Positions 8,379-17,148 of a DNA stretch of 50,361 bases are shown here, in pieces (positions within the stretch are counted from its first letter, which is position 1; each line of letters begins with the position of its first letter). The position numbers and the translations under genes are program-made. This DNA comes from CAWHHZ01 sp963829355 (GTDB lineage Bacteria > Acidobacteriota > Thermoanaerobaculia > Gp7-AA8 > JAHWKK01): NCBI GenBank assembly GCA_963829355.1, contig CAWHHZ010000023.1:1-50361 (forward strand). The letters run 5' to 3'. The notes beneath the pieces are model-generated. The model ran no database searches. It worked only from the letters and a program-made list of their open reading frames with translations, and had not been told where the DNA came from.

Positions 8379-9194
8379 TCACCTGCACCAGATGTTCATC
8401 GACTCCCAGCCATTCGGCATCCGGCAGTTGTTGACGAGTCGTCCAGTGTAGGTCCAGCCGAGTTTGGCGAACGCGCAGTTCATCGAAAGCTCGTCGCTCC
8501 GAGCGAGTGTATACAGATCGGTGATGCCGTAACCACCGATCATATCCTTCTCGAGTTGCCTGAGGATGAACCTCATCAAACCGCGGCCTCTCGCTTCTGG
8601 CAGCGTTGCGCAATCGGTCAGCTCGGCGGAGCAGTTCCGGCTGTCGATCTCCGCTGACGCCGAGGCGACGATCCGCCCCTCGGAATCGCGAACGACGCGG
8701 AAGTGTCTCGTACCCTCCTCGAGAGCATCGACGACCCACTGAGCCGAGATCGGATCCGGGTACTCGGTGAAGATCCCTTCCATCAGCCCAGCGATCGCTT
8801 CCGCGTCCGCAGCCGTCGCAATCTCGCAGGAGTAGCCCTCGGCGAGACTCGGTTCGGAGCCGCTGCACGATCTGGCCACATCGACATGCGAGTCATGTTC
8901 CGTGGCACGGGGATTGATCCGGCGGCCGGGATCGACGAAGTACGAACGGATTGTCGCATCACTCCCGTCGGCAAAATAGCCGCGGATAGTTCCTTCGTGG
9001 ACGAAACCGAGATCGTCCCACCCAGCAGGATCCGTCCCCTTCACGTAGGAAACGACCTTCGTGAAGCCCTGGCTGGCGGCGTCACGGACCAGGCTCGACG
9101 AGCTGATCTCGCCCGCCGAGCCGATCTCGTAGATCTTGACGCGTTCGTTGTGCCTGTCGAATACGACCGGCCTGATGGCATCCTCTGTTCTCAT
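8379..9194 (-). CDS. ablB: Beta-lysine N6-acetyltransferase
   Basis: 271 residues from ATG 9194, the usual AblB length. It would transfer acetyl from acetyl-CoA to the epsilon-amino group of beta-lysine, giving the compatible solute N-epsilon-acetyl-beta-lysine. The C-terminal half is a GNAT fold: YSCEIATAADAEAIAGLMEGIF, an acceptor-strand FRVVRDSEGRIVASASAEID, the acetyl-CoA-binding ARGRGLMRFIL, and a conserved C-terminal YTGRLVNNCRMPNGWESMNIW. The N-terminal half has the AblB-type YFADGSDATIRSYF segment. It starts 58 bp after the stop of kamA on the same strand, which strongly supports the assignment. The Shine-Dalgarno site is weak (GAGAG). Confidence 0.92.
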   Translation of the reverse strand: MRTEDAIRPVVFDRHNERVKIYEIGSAGEISSSSLVRDAASQGFTKVVSYVKGTDPAGWDDLGFVHEGTIRGYFADGSDATIRSYFVDPGRRINPRATEHDSHVDVARSCSGSEPSLAEGYSCEIATAADAEAIAGLMEGIFTEYPDPISAQWVVDALEEGTRHFRVVRDSEGRIVASASAEIDSRNCSAELTDCATLPEARGRGLMRFILRQLEKDMIGGYGITDLYTLARSDELSMNCAFAKLGWTYTGRLVNNCRMPNGWESMNIWCR

Positions 9195-9252
9195 TCGGTC
9201 TGCTCTCGCCACCCGGGCCCTTTTCCGCTCGAAGGTCGTCTCGGCGAATACA

Positions 9253-10767
9253 CTACTCAGTGGCGACCTCCATCTTCTGGAGCCCCGCCGCGCGCAGCGC
9301 CTCATCCACGATCGCTTCATGCTCATTGAAGTTGGCCCAGCGCTTCCGACCATCCTCGGGGAGACGATGAATCGGATCGAAGTAGAGGTAGACCTTGTCC
9401 TCGTTGACACTCGGGCTGCGGTACACACTGACACCAGTCACCGGGTCGTAGTGATCATAGCTGTGCACGTCCCGCTTTCCGCCTCCACCTGGCACGTCGT
9501 TGACGAACAGCGGCGTATTGAAGCCAGCCGTAGAACCGCGGACCGCACGCTCGACCTCGACGGTGTCGCCGACACGGGTGCGGAGATCTTCGACGCCCTT
9601 CACCATGTCGTGCTGATAGACGTAGTAGGGCTGAACGTTCATGTACGACAGCTTCCGGACGAGCGTCACCATCTCCTCGGCGTCGTCATTGACTCCGGCG
9701 ATGATCACGGACTGATTTCTGACTTTCACTCCACGCTCGAACAGGACGTTCATCGCCTGCCGGGTGATCTCGGAGATTTCGTTCGCCGAGTTGAAGTGCG
9801 TGTGGAGACAGACTTCCTTGTGGCGTTTGCGGCCGTGCTCGACGAGGCCGACGAGCGTATCGGTCCAGTTGTGATCCGTCAGAACCTTCATCGGCATCAC
9901 CGCAGGCCCCTTCGTCGCGAAGCGGATCCGGCGGATGTGCGGGATGTCGAGCAGCGTCTCACCGATGTGCTTGAGATGAGCTGGCGCCAGCATGAAGGCG
10001 TCACCGCCCGATACGACGATGTCCTCGATTTCGGGACGTGAGGCGATGTAGGCGAACACGTCGTTCCAGCGATCCTTGTTCGGGGTGTAGCGGAACTTCT
10101 CCACCATGTCCGTGTTGCCGCCGATCGCGTAACTGCGCGTACAGAAGCGGCAGTAGACCGGGCAGACGTCGAGAGGCAGAAAGAGCGCCTTGTCGATGTA
10201 GCGATGGACGATACCGGGTGTAGGCGAGTCCTCCCTCTCGTGAAGTGAGTCGAGCAGCAGGCGCGGATGATCCGGGAGCCGGCTGGAGGCGACCGGCACG
10301 AACTGGATCCGGATCGGGTCCTCGTACGGCTTGCTCCAGTCGATCCGGCTCAGAACGTATGGGGAGAGGCGCATGTTCATCGGCGCCCTTGCCATGCCTT
10401 CACGAACGTCCTCGAGAAACTCCGGCTCCACCAGCCCCTGGAGGAACTCGTCGAGCTGCTCAGCGCTCGTCACGCTGTTCCGGTTCTGGAACTTGAACTC
10501 GATGAACTCTTCGAACGAGACATCCTTGAATCGGGGAATCCCGCGCCAGAATTCGGAATCATCGAATTTCCTGTGGCGCAACTGGTCTCGTGTGACTGGA
10601 TCCTTGATCGGCTCCGGTATCTGGACCTCCGCCAGCGCTTCGAGCTTCGGGCGACCCGAAACTGATGTTGGAAGATCTCCTACGGTTCTCGTCTCTTCTG
10701 CTGCAGGATCCAGCAACTCAGAGGCCTTGTCCGAGGCATTCGGCAGATCTCTGGCTTCGATAGACAT
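9253..10767 (-). CDS. kamA: Lysine 2,3-aminomutase, radical SAM
   Basis: 504 residues. It converts L-alpha-lysine to L-beta-lysine using a [4Fe-4S] cluster, S-adenosylmethionine and pyridoxal phosphate. The cluster ligands are in CPVYCRFC (C202, C206, C209). The PLP-binding lysine is in PGGGGK (K431). Acidic residues expected to hold the substrate amino group are present in YQHD (D387) and NDVPGGGG (D424), favouring lysine over glutamate as substrate. The N-terminal 60 or so residues are a longer, acidic extension than in many family members. ATG 10767 has AAAGGAGA three bases upstream. With ablB downstream it forms the two-step acetyl-beta-lysine pathway, usually linked to salt or osmotic stress. 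This gene is also called ablA. Confidence 0.95.
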   Translation of the reverse strand: MSIEARDLPNASDKASELLDPAAEETRTVGDLPTSVSGRPKLEALAEVQIPEPIKDPVTRDQLRHRKFDDSEFWRGIPRFKDVSFEEFIEFKFQNRNSVTSAEQLDEFLQGLVEPEFLEDVREGMARAPMNMRLSPYVLSRIDWSKPYEDPIRIQFVPVASSRLPDHPRLLLDSLHEREDSPTPGIVHRYIDKALFLPLDVCPVYCRFCTRSYAIGGNTDMVEKFRYTPNKDRWNDVFAYIASRPEIEDIVVSGGDAFMLAPAHLKHIGETLLDIPHIRRIRFATKGPAVMPMKVLTDHNWTDTLVGLVEHGRKRHKEVCLHTHFNSANEISEITRQAMNVLFERGVKVRNQSVIIAGVNDDAEEMVTLVRKLSYMNVQPYYVYQHDMVKGVEDLRTRVGDTVEVERAVRGSTAGFNTPLFVNDVPGGGGKRDVHSYDHYDPVTGVSVYRSPSVNEDKVYLYFDPIHRLPEDGRKRWANFNEHEAIVDEALRAAGLQKMEVATE

Positions 10768-10796
10768 GATTCTCCTTTCGGCTTGGAGGATGCTTG

Positions 10797-10826
10797 AGTA
10801 TAGCTATATCAGATTGGAGGCTTCGA
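10797..10826 (-). promoter_or_regulatory. Possible kamA-ablB promoter
   Basis: On the minus strand TATACT (10797-10802) is preceded, with an 18-bp spacer, by TCGAAG (10821-10826). The -10 overlaps the palindrome TATAGCTATA (10799-10808), a possible regulator site. The -35 is a weak match, so this is tentative. The rest of 10768-11338 holds no gene; AT-rich sequence at 10890-11010 contains short inverted repeats and then the element at 11089. Confidence 0.35.
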
Positions 10827-11088
10827 TCGGATTCGTTCAAACGGAATCTCATCGCGTCTCCTCGCGTACGACTCCGGACTCAAATCTTTGATTTTGATGA
10901 AGTTAAAGTTACGATCGAGCTTGTGCTAACTTTCACAACAGTATAGCACACCGTGTTGTTCCGAGACGGGCAGAGCACGAGATACACAAAACTGCTTCGT
11001 ATTGTTACATCCAGTCCTGGAAGGGGCCCGCATCGTGGTCACCTTTTGTAGCTAGGCCGTGCCACGGCCGTGCCAGAACGGGAAGCAA

Positions 11089-11334
11089 CTCCCTCTCCCG
11101 CTGGGAGAGGGCTGGGGTGAGGGCCCCGGCACACAACTGAGACGGTGAATTACCGTAATCCAGGGGCGAAAGACTTCAATGGGCGAGGGAAAGAATCCTG
11201 AGTCACCAGGCGCGGGGGCCCCAGAACGAAATCAGATCTCGAAGACGAGCTGGTGTGCGGCAACCAACGGCGGTCGCCAGTTGTCGAAATGGTGGAGGGC
11301 CCTCACCCCGACCCTCTCCCAGAGGGAGAGGGAG
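11089..11334. repeat. 246-bp element with 37-bp inverted ends
   Basis: The left end (11089-11125) and right end (11298-11334) are near-perfect inverted copies, beginning CTCCCTCTCCC and ending GGTGAGGGCC toward the centre. Each end is itself a hairpin (CCCTCTCCC/GGGAGAGGG). The 172-bp interior has no convincing gene. Such CCCTCTCCC-type palindromes are widespread in bacterial genomes. It sits just 3' of the fusion gene and could also terminate its transcript. Confidence 0.8.
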
Positions 11335-11338
11335 CAGA

Positions 11339-13453
11339 TCAGCCCTGGCGGTTGCCGAGAATTTCGGCGATGTTCTCAGCCGGGATCGGAGGGGCGTAGC
11401 GTCCCTCCCGTCCATCCATGCCGGAGGAACAGAACATCGAATTGAGCACAGCTTCCTCCGTCGCCTCGATCACGGCCTCATAGAGTGGATTCATGTGATG
11501 ATCGGAAACGAAGTCGAGGTCGAGCTTGCTGCACTCCGCCTTTTCCCGCCGGGAGATCCGGTTCCCGGTGCTGAACGCCAGCACGAGCTCACCACTGGTC
11601 GTGGCGGCCCAGGAGCCGGCGCGTCCGAGACCGAGTGCGGCTCGCCGCGAAAGCGCTTCGAGCTGTGTCGAGAGCATGGGAGCGTCGGTTGCAACGATGA
11701 CGAGAATCGAGCCGTAGCTCTTCCCGCGGCGCCCCTCCTGCGGGAACATGCCGTCGAGCTCGCGGCCGATGACGGCGCCCTCGATGGTGAGATTCCGCAT
11801 CTTGCCGAAGTTCGACTGCACGAGCACACCGACGGTGTATCCGCCGAACCGCGATGGAAGGACGCGAGACGAGCTCCCGATTCCCCCCGCGAAATCGAAC
11901 GTGATCATGCCGGTCCCGCCGCCGACAGAGCCCTGCACGACCGGACCGGACTTTGCGTTGAGAACCGCCTGGATTGCATCGTCCCCCGTCAGAGCGGGAG
12001 CCCGGACGTCATTGAGAAACGAATCGTCCGTTTCGCCGATGATCGGGATCAGCACCTCGATGTCGCGTCCGAGCTCGGGATGTCGCCCGAGGAGATGTGA
12101 GATCAGTCCTGAGTGCACAACACCGATCGACATCGTGTTCGTCAGCAGGATTGGCGTCTCGATCCAACCCCACTCCATTGCCTGGGTCAGACCCGACACC
12201 TCGCCGACTCCATTGAGAATGAACCCTCCTGCCACGAGCTGCTTCTGGAGCAGATCGCGTTTACCCGGAACAATTGCGGTGACACCGGTCCGGATCACCG
12301 TCGGTTCGTTCGAGCCCTCCAGCGGTTCGTCCTCGCGGACATGCGTCACGTGACCGACCCGGACTCCCTCGACATCGGTGATGGCGTTCCACTCCCCGGT
12401 CGGGAACCTGCCGACCGTCACACCCAGCTCGCGCGCCGTGGGCCTCATCGTCTCGCCAGAGTCGATGTACACAGCCGTCGGATCCGTTCGCAGTCCGTAG
12501 CGCCGCGCCGCCGAACGCACGACGTGATCGAGCACCGCGGTGTAACCGAGGTCCCGCGCCGCGCCCGCAGTCATCAGGGAGCCGTCCGGGTGAAGACTCG
12601 GGAGAGGATTGCGTTCGATGAAAAAGGGAATGCCGTCTTTCCGGAGACGGACGTCGACCCGACCCAGATCGGGGCACGGCGCCATTTGAAACACCTTTTC
12701 GGCGAGTCCCAGGACACTTCGCCGTTCGTCCGGCGAGAGGGCGGCGGGGCAGTCGACCTCAATCTTCCTGCCGCTCCCTTCCTGTTTCGATTCATAGTCG
12801 AAGATATTGTTCTCGGAGCCTTCGACCCGGTGCTCGACGATCTCGAGGATGCCTCCCGGGAACGCTTCGAGAAACGGAATCGACAACTCCCGCCCCTCCA
12901 CGAACTCCTCGACGTTCACGCCTTCCGGATACTCCACGAGAAGATCGTCGACGACCTGCCGCGCTTCCTCTTCGCTCCTGCATACCGACCTCTCGGTGAT
13001 CCCCTTGCTCGATCCTTCGAAGTTCGGCTTGACGAAGAGTGGGTAGTCGAGATCCGGCAGCTCGCGCTCGTCCGGTGTGAGGACTCGCCCCTTCGGAACA
13101 CGAATTCCCCGCACCTCCAGCAACCTCTCGGAGAGCCGCTTGTCGAGCTCGATGAAGAGGAGGGACGCGCCCCCGCCCGTGTGCGGGATGCGCAGATGCT
13201 TGTAGATTGCCGGATAGAGCGCTTCCCTTGCGGTCCCCTCGACGCCCTCCGCGACATTGAAGATGAGCTGCGGCTTCGATTCGAGAATGCGATCGACGAT
13301 CACGGGACCCGGAGCCGAGACCTCCACCGGCGTCACCTCGTGACCGAGCTCTGCGAGAGCTGACTGGATGCGGTCAACATCCTCCTGCTCGAGTAGCTCC
13401 GCCTGGAGCTCGCTCGATTCTCGTCTGAGGTTGTAGGCGAGCGTAATCTTCAC
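11339..13453 (-). CDS. ATP-grasp ligase fused to a DmpA-type (S58/P1) peptidase
   Basis: 704 residues from GTG 13453, chosen because GAGAGG lies five bases upstream and the protein then opens VKITLAYNLR as in D-Ala-D-Ala-ligase-like proteins; a start at 13477 is possible. Residues 1-315 are an ATP-grasp domain: VAEGVEGTAREAL, FVKPNFEGSSKG, EEFVEGRELS, and the metal ligands D267 (GRVDVRL), E280 and N282 (IERNPLPSLHPDG). Residues 330-695 are a DmpA/S58 aminopeptidase: TDVEGVRVGHVT, TNTMSIGVVH and the self-cleavage/nucleophile site QGSVGGGTGM (G508-S509). In DmpA, cleavage at this Gly-Ser bond frees the catalytic serine. Here cleavage would split off a chain containing the ligase. Substrates are unknown. 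No frame change occurs at the domain junction, so the fusion looks genuine. It lies upstream of kamA on the same strand, 571 bp away. Confidence 0.88.
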   Translation of the reverse strand: MKITLAYNLRRESSELQAELLEQEDVDRIQSALAELGHEVTPVEVSAPGPVIVDRILESKPQLIFNVAEGVEGTAREALYPAIYKHLRIPHTGGGASLLFIELDKRLSERLLEVRGIRVPKGRVLTPDERELPDLDYPLFVKPNFEGSSKGITERSVCRSEEEARQVVDDLLVEYPEGVNVEEFVEGRELSIPFLEAFPGGILEIVEHRVEGSENNIFDYESKQEGSGRKIEVDCPAALSPDERRSVLGLAEKVFQMAPCPDLGRVDVRLRKDGIPFFIERNPLPSLHPDGSLMTAGAARDLGYTAVLDHVVRSAARRYGLRTDPTAVYIDSGETMRPTARELGVTVGRFPTGEWNAITDVEGVRVGHVTHVREDEPLEGSNEPTVIRTGVTAIVPGKRDLLQKQLVAGGFILNGVGEVSGLTQAMEWGWIETPILLTNTMSIGVVHSGLISHLLGRHPELGRDIEVLIPIIGETDDSFLNDVRAPALTGDDAIQAVLNAKSGPVVQGSVGGGTGMITFDFAGGIGSSSRVLPSRFGGYTVGVLVQSNFGKMRNLTIEGAVIGRELDGMFPQEGRRGKSYGSILVIVATDAPMLSTQLEALSRRAALGLGRAGSWAATTSGELVLAFSTGNRISRREKAECSKLDLDFVSDHHMNPLYEAVIEATEEAVLNSMFCSSGMDGREGRYAPPIPAENIAEILGNRQG

Positions 13454-13768
13454 GCGCACCTCTCGAAGACAATCCAATTGTCAAAAAAAATCATGGCCCT
13501 CAGGAACAGCAACCAGGGTGCCACCAGGTTGTGATAGGCCACCCGAAAAGATCCGAGATCCAGAATCCGGGTTCTCCCCGACTCCGCTCGCACCGTCCCG
13601 GTTCGACGCAGAACTCACATTCATCTGCTCTCTGGAAGAGACGAACCTCTCAGACAGTTCAAGCAGCCATGGCGGACGGCCGTCCCGCGGTCGCCGTCGC
13701 ATTCTTCAGTCCCGCGGCTCCACTTTCACTCACTCTTTTTCGCTTCACAAGCTCGGATACTCTCTCTT

Positions 13769-15445
13769 ATGAACGATCGCAAAATCATCTACTCCATGGT
13801 CGGCGTCACCAAGCGCCACGGGCAGAAGGAAGTCCTCAAGGACATCTATCTGTCGTACTTCTACGGCGCCAAGATCGGCGTGCTCGGGGCGAACGGCTCC
13901 GGTAAATCGACGCTCCTCCGCATCCTCGCGGGCAAGGACAGCAACATCAATGGTGAGGTCGTGCTCTCGCCCGGCTACACGATCGGACATCTCGAACAGG
14001 AACCGGACCTCGATGACTCGAAGACCGTACGCGAGATCGTGGAAGAAGGAGTCTCCGAGATTTCGGGACTGCTCCGGGAGTACGACGAGATCTCGGCAAA
14101 ATTCGGCGAGGAGATGACCCCCGAGGAGATGGACAAGCTCCTCGAGCGCCAGGGAGAAGTGCAGGAGCGGATCGAGGCGCAGGACGGATGGGAGCTCGAC
14201 TCACGGCTCGAGCTCGCCATGGATGCGCTCCGCTGTCCGCCGGGGGATGCGCCGGTGAAGGTGCTCTCCGGTGGTGAGCGTCGCCGTGTCGCGCTCTGCC
14301 GGCTGCTGCTCCAGAAGCCCGACATCCTGCTGCTCGACGAGCCGACCAACCATCTCGACGCCGAGTCGGTCGCCTGGCTCGAGCATCACCTCGGAGACTA
14401 CGAGGGCACGGTCATCGCGGTCACGCATGATCGGTATTTCCTCGACAACGTCGCCGGATGGATCCTCGAGCTCGACCGCGGGCGCGGCATTCCGTTCGAA
14501 GGAAACTACTCGAGCTGGCTCGAGCAGAAGCAGAACCGGCTCGCGAAAGAAGAGAAGGCGGAGTCACAGCGGAAGAAGGCGCTCGAGCGCGAGCTCGAGT
14601 GGATCCGCATGTCGCCGAAGGGCCGCCACGCGAAATCGAAGGCGCGCATCAACTCGTACGAGGCGATGCTCAATCAGGAAGTCGACGAAAAGCAGCGCGA
14701 GCTCGAGATCTACATCCCGCCAGGTCCGCGGCTCGGCAATGTCGTCATCGAAGCACAGGGCGTCTCGAAGGCGTACGGCGACAAGGTCCTGTTCGAGAAC
14801 CTCACCTTCTCGCTTCCCCCCGGTGGCATCGTCGGAGTGATCGGTCCGAACGGCGCAGGAAAGACGACGCTCTTCCGGCTCATCACCGGCCAGGACACGC
14901 CGGATGACGGAACGTTCAAGACCGGTGAGACTGTAAAACTCGCCTACGTCGACCAGTCGCGCGAGACGCTCAATGCCGACAAGTCGATCTGGGAAGAGCT
15001 CTCCGACGGGCTCGACGTCGTCAAACTCGGCAACCGCGAGATGAACTCACGTGCCTACGTCGCACGTTTCAACTTCTCCGGATCCGATCAGCAGAAGAAG
15101 GTCGGCACACTCTCCGGTGGTGAGCGCAACCGCGTTCATCTCGCAAAGATGCTCAAGGAGGATGCGAACGTGCTTCTCCTCGATGAGCCGACCAACGATC
15201 TCGACGTGCATACCCTGCGCGCGCTCGAAGAAGCGCTCGAGAACTTCGCCGGCTGCGCCGTGGTCATCAGCCACGACCGCTGGTTCCTCGATCGCATCGC
15301 GACCCACATCCTCGCATTCGAGGGTGACAGCCAGGTCACCTACTTCGACGGCACCTACTCCGAGTACGAAAAGGACCGCAAAGACCGCCTCGGAGACGAC
15401 GCCCTCATCCCCCACCGCATCAAGTACCGCCAACTCACCAGGTAG
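13769..15445 (+). CDS. ettA: Energy-dependent translational throttle protein EttA (ABC-F ATPase)
   Basis: 558 residues, the normal EttA length. It binds the ribosomal E site and gates elongation according to the ATP/ADP state. Two ABC domains are visible: Walker A GANGSGKST (40-48) and GPNGAGKTT (359-367); signatures LSGGERRR (166-173) and a second LSGGERNR; Walker B LLLDEPTNHLD and LLLDEPTNDLD. The linker with the P-site tRNA-interaction motif is the charged helical stretch near 245-320 (SWLEQKQNRLAKEEK, MSPKGRHAKSKARI). No membrane segments. ATG 13769 lacks a good Shine-Dalgarno site. The 315-bp gap before it, between two divergent genes, shows no gene and no clear promoter. Confidence 0.96.
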   Translation: MNDRKIIYSMVGVTKRHGQKEVLKDIYLSYFYGAKIGVLGANGSGKSTLLRILAGKDSNINGEVVLSPGYTIGHLEQEPDLDDSKTVREIVEEGVSEISGLLREYDEISAKFGEEMTPEEMDKLLERQGEVQERIEAQDGWELDSRLELAMDALRCPPGDAPVKVLSGGERRRVALCRLLLQKPDILLLDEPTNHLDAESVAWLEHHLGDYEGTVIAVTHDRYFLDNVAGWILELDRGRGIPFEGNYSSWLEQKQNRLAKEEKAESQRKKALERELEWIRMSPKGRHAKSKARINSYEAMLNQEVDEKQRELEIYIPPGPRLGNVVIEAQGVSKAYGDKVLFENLTFSLPPGGIVGVIGPNGAGKTTLFRLITGQDTPDDGTFKTGETVKLAYVDQSRETLNADKSIWEELSDGLDVVKLGNREMNSRAYVARFNFSGSDQQKKVGTLSGGERNRVHLAKMLKEDANVLLLDEPTNDLDVHTLRALEEALENFAGCAVVISHDRWFLDRIATHILAFEGDSQVTYFDGTYSEYEKDRKDRLGDDALIPHRIKYRQLTR

Positions 15446-15613
15446 CCTCGTGTGGGTCGCGCGTCTCGCGCGATGTCCGGAGCCGTCCCGGCTCCGGACC
15501 GTCCCACCCTCGTATCAAATACCAGCAGATCGATCCTCTCGCTCCAGCGTGAACCCCTCACCGGCCGCCAACTCGCGATATGCTCCTCCAGCCACGCGCT
15601 CGGTCAGCCCTCC

Positions 15614-16006
15614 ATGCCCCCCCTACTCCTCCTGACCCCCATCCTCCTCGCCGCCCTCTATCTCCTCACCCTCGGAGTCGCAACGCTCGTCTCGCCCGAC
15701 AGGACCAGACAATTTCTCTCCAGCTTCGCCAGCTCCGCCTTCGCTCACTTCCTGGAGCTCTCCATCCGTCTCATCCTCGGCGCAGTGCTGATTCTCTACG
15801 CACCCCAGATGAAGTTTCCGATCCTCTTCCAGAGCTTCGGATGGATCCTCGTGGTAACCACGGTCGTCCTCGCCCTGCTCCCCTGGCGATGGCACTCCCG
15901 CTTCGCCCGCTGGTCCGTGCCACTCGCCACCCGCAACATGCCGCTCCTCGCCCTCGGTTCATTCGCCATCGCAGGAGCCATTCTTCTCTCAGTCTTCGGG
16001 AACTGA
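15614..16006 (+). CDS. Small integral membrane protein, four helices
   Basis: 130 residues from ATG 15614, a start chosen because the sequence before it (reading back to 15452) is not protein-like and overlaps nothing conserved. Four hydrophobic helices are visible: PLLLLTPILLAALYLLTLGVATL, a second through LELSIRLILGAVLILYA, a third GWILVVTTVVLALLPW, and a fourth LLALGSFAIAGAILLSVFG. An arginine-rich loop (SPDRTRQFL) follows the first helix. Family not recognised. It follows ettA in the same direction after 168 bp. Confidence 0.65.
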   Translation: MPPLLLLTPILLAALYLLTLGVATLVSPDRTRQFLSSFASSAFAHFLELSIRLILGAVLILYAPQMKFPILFQSFGWILVVTTVVLALLPWRWHSRFARWSVPLATRNMPLLALGSFAIAGAILLSVFGN

Positions 16007-16037
16007 AGCTCGCGCAGCGCCGGTATGTCGCTCCGGA

Positions 16038-16221
16038 CTAGCCCGCATTTCTCACCAGCCTTCTACTGCGGCGACGGATAGCGGCGCGGCTGCTGCGTTG
16101 CGCTCGATTCGGCTCCTCGACATAGTGTCGACTATGCCTGCGGGGCCGAACCTTCGCGCGCCTTGCATCCGCACCACTCTCCGCCGCCTCGCTACGATAT
16201 CTGGTGAGAAATGCGGACTAG
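16038..16221. repeat. 184-bp foldback (MITE-like) element
   Basis: 21-bp ends (16038-16058 and 16201-16221), inverted and differing at one position, begin CTAG and end CTCACCAG. The symmetry continues inward, as TTCGGC pairs with GCCGAA, and the centre is CATAGT-GTCG-ACTATG (16121-16136), within two bases of the midpoint of the element. The whole element could fold as one long imperfect hairpin. It has no coding capacity and accounts for the gap 16007-16233. Confidence 0.85.
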
Positions 16222-16233
16222 AGCCGCCTCCGC

Positions 16234-16632
16234 TCAGGAAAACGGGTTCAGCAGCTCTATCTGACATCCCTCGAAATCTCGGACATTCCGAGTCACCAGC
16301 GTCAGCTCATGAGCTTGCGCCGTCGCGGCAATCAGCATGTCGGCCTGCGTTCGCGTGACTCGCTGCGCCTTCAGCGACCCCCGTAGAAGGCCCGCCCTGC
16401 TCGCGATCTCATCGGTCACCGGAAGCAGCGTGCATGCTTCTTCCACAAAATGCTCGAACCATTCGCGCACAGAAGTCTTCGGCTTCCATCCGAGACCGAA
16501 CATGATCTCCTCATAGGTGATCACACTCAGGAAAATCTGCTCGACCTGACCCGCCCACTCGATAACACCAGAGTTTGGACGAGGGCGAGCAAGTTCGCTG
16601 AGAACATTCGTATCAACCAGCCACGTCATCAA
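16234..16632 (-). CDS. PIN-domain ribonuclease toxin (VapC-like)
   Basis: 132 residues. PIN hallmarks: the N-terminal WLVDTNVLSEL acidic site, a mid-protein Glu in VITYEEIMFGL, and the C-terminal DMLIAATAQAHELTLVTRNVRDF with two conserved Asp. Such toxins cleave RNA with bound Mg or Mn and are blocked by the cognate antitoxin. The start overlaps the 3' end of the antitoxin gene by 20 bp (16613-16632); a second ATG at 16629 is equally possible. Antitoxin-first order and overlap are typical of type II modules. Confidence 0.9.
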   Translation of the reverse strand: MMTWLVDTNVLSELARPRPNSGVIEWAGQVEQIFLSVITYEEIMFGLGWKPKTSVREWFEHFVEEACTLLPVTDEIASRAGLLRGSLKAQRVTRTQADMLIAATAQAHELTLVTRNVRDFEGCQIELLNPFS

Positions 16633-16900
16633 TCGTGCTCACAAAGTCATTCGACCGCATCTTCCTCGACGACGACGGCAGGCGGTACTTCTCCTTGCGA
16701 ATTACCTCCCGAACTTCAGTAAACCGCTCGGCGATACTCGGTCGGCTTACCCTGGGAACCTCTTCGAGGTCATCGACGCCGATGACCGCCGCAACGAGCC
16801 GGTCGCGCCGGTAGATCAGCTGCGGCGCTTCCTCGCTGCGCCGCAGAACCTCCGAAAAGCGTTGCTTTGCCGCACCGACCTTCCATTCGTTCTTGTCCAT
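16613..16900 (-). CDS. Phd/YefM-family antitoxin
   Basis: 95 residues beginning MDKNEWKVGAAKQRFSEVLR, the typical Phd-fold N-terminus (x-V-G-x-A-K-x-x-F-S-x-L-L), followed by the strand pair LIYRRDRLVAAVIGVDDL. The C-terminal third (RKEKYRLPSSSRKMRSNDFVSTIDD) should be the flexible part that wraps the PIN toxin. It probably also represses its own promoter. The 248-bp gap behind it (16901-17148) contains only short GC-rich hairpins such as GGGGGGCTCCAGCCCCCC near 16973. Confidence 0.85.
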   Translation of the reverse strand: MDKNEWKVGAAKQRFSEVLRRSEEAPQLIYRRDRLVAAVIGVDDLEEVPRVSRPSIAERFTEVREVIRKEKYRLPSSSRKMRSNDFVSTIDDVAG

Positions 16901-17148
16901 GTCTCAACGTCAACATGTCCATCATAGCAGCGATTCCGAGGGGTCGGTTCTCCAGGACCGACTCCCGGGGGGCTCCAGCCCCCCAGAAAGCCGTCCTTCC
17001 GAGGCATCTACGGGCCCTCGCACCCCACACGAGTGCTTTGCGTAGGGCTGGAGCCCTCCGCGCCTGTCCTGAGGAAGCGAAGGAAGTCGCCGCTGGAGAG
17101 GCGACCCCTCTCCCTCACAAAAATGGATTCAGCAGATGAATCCCCTGA

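Noticed and set aside
13454..13500. TTGACA at about 13480 on the minus strand as a -35 of the ATP-grasp/DmpA gene
   Set aside because: The expected -10 position falls in GAGAGG and the start codon itself, with no TATAAT-like hexamer.
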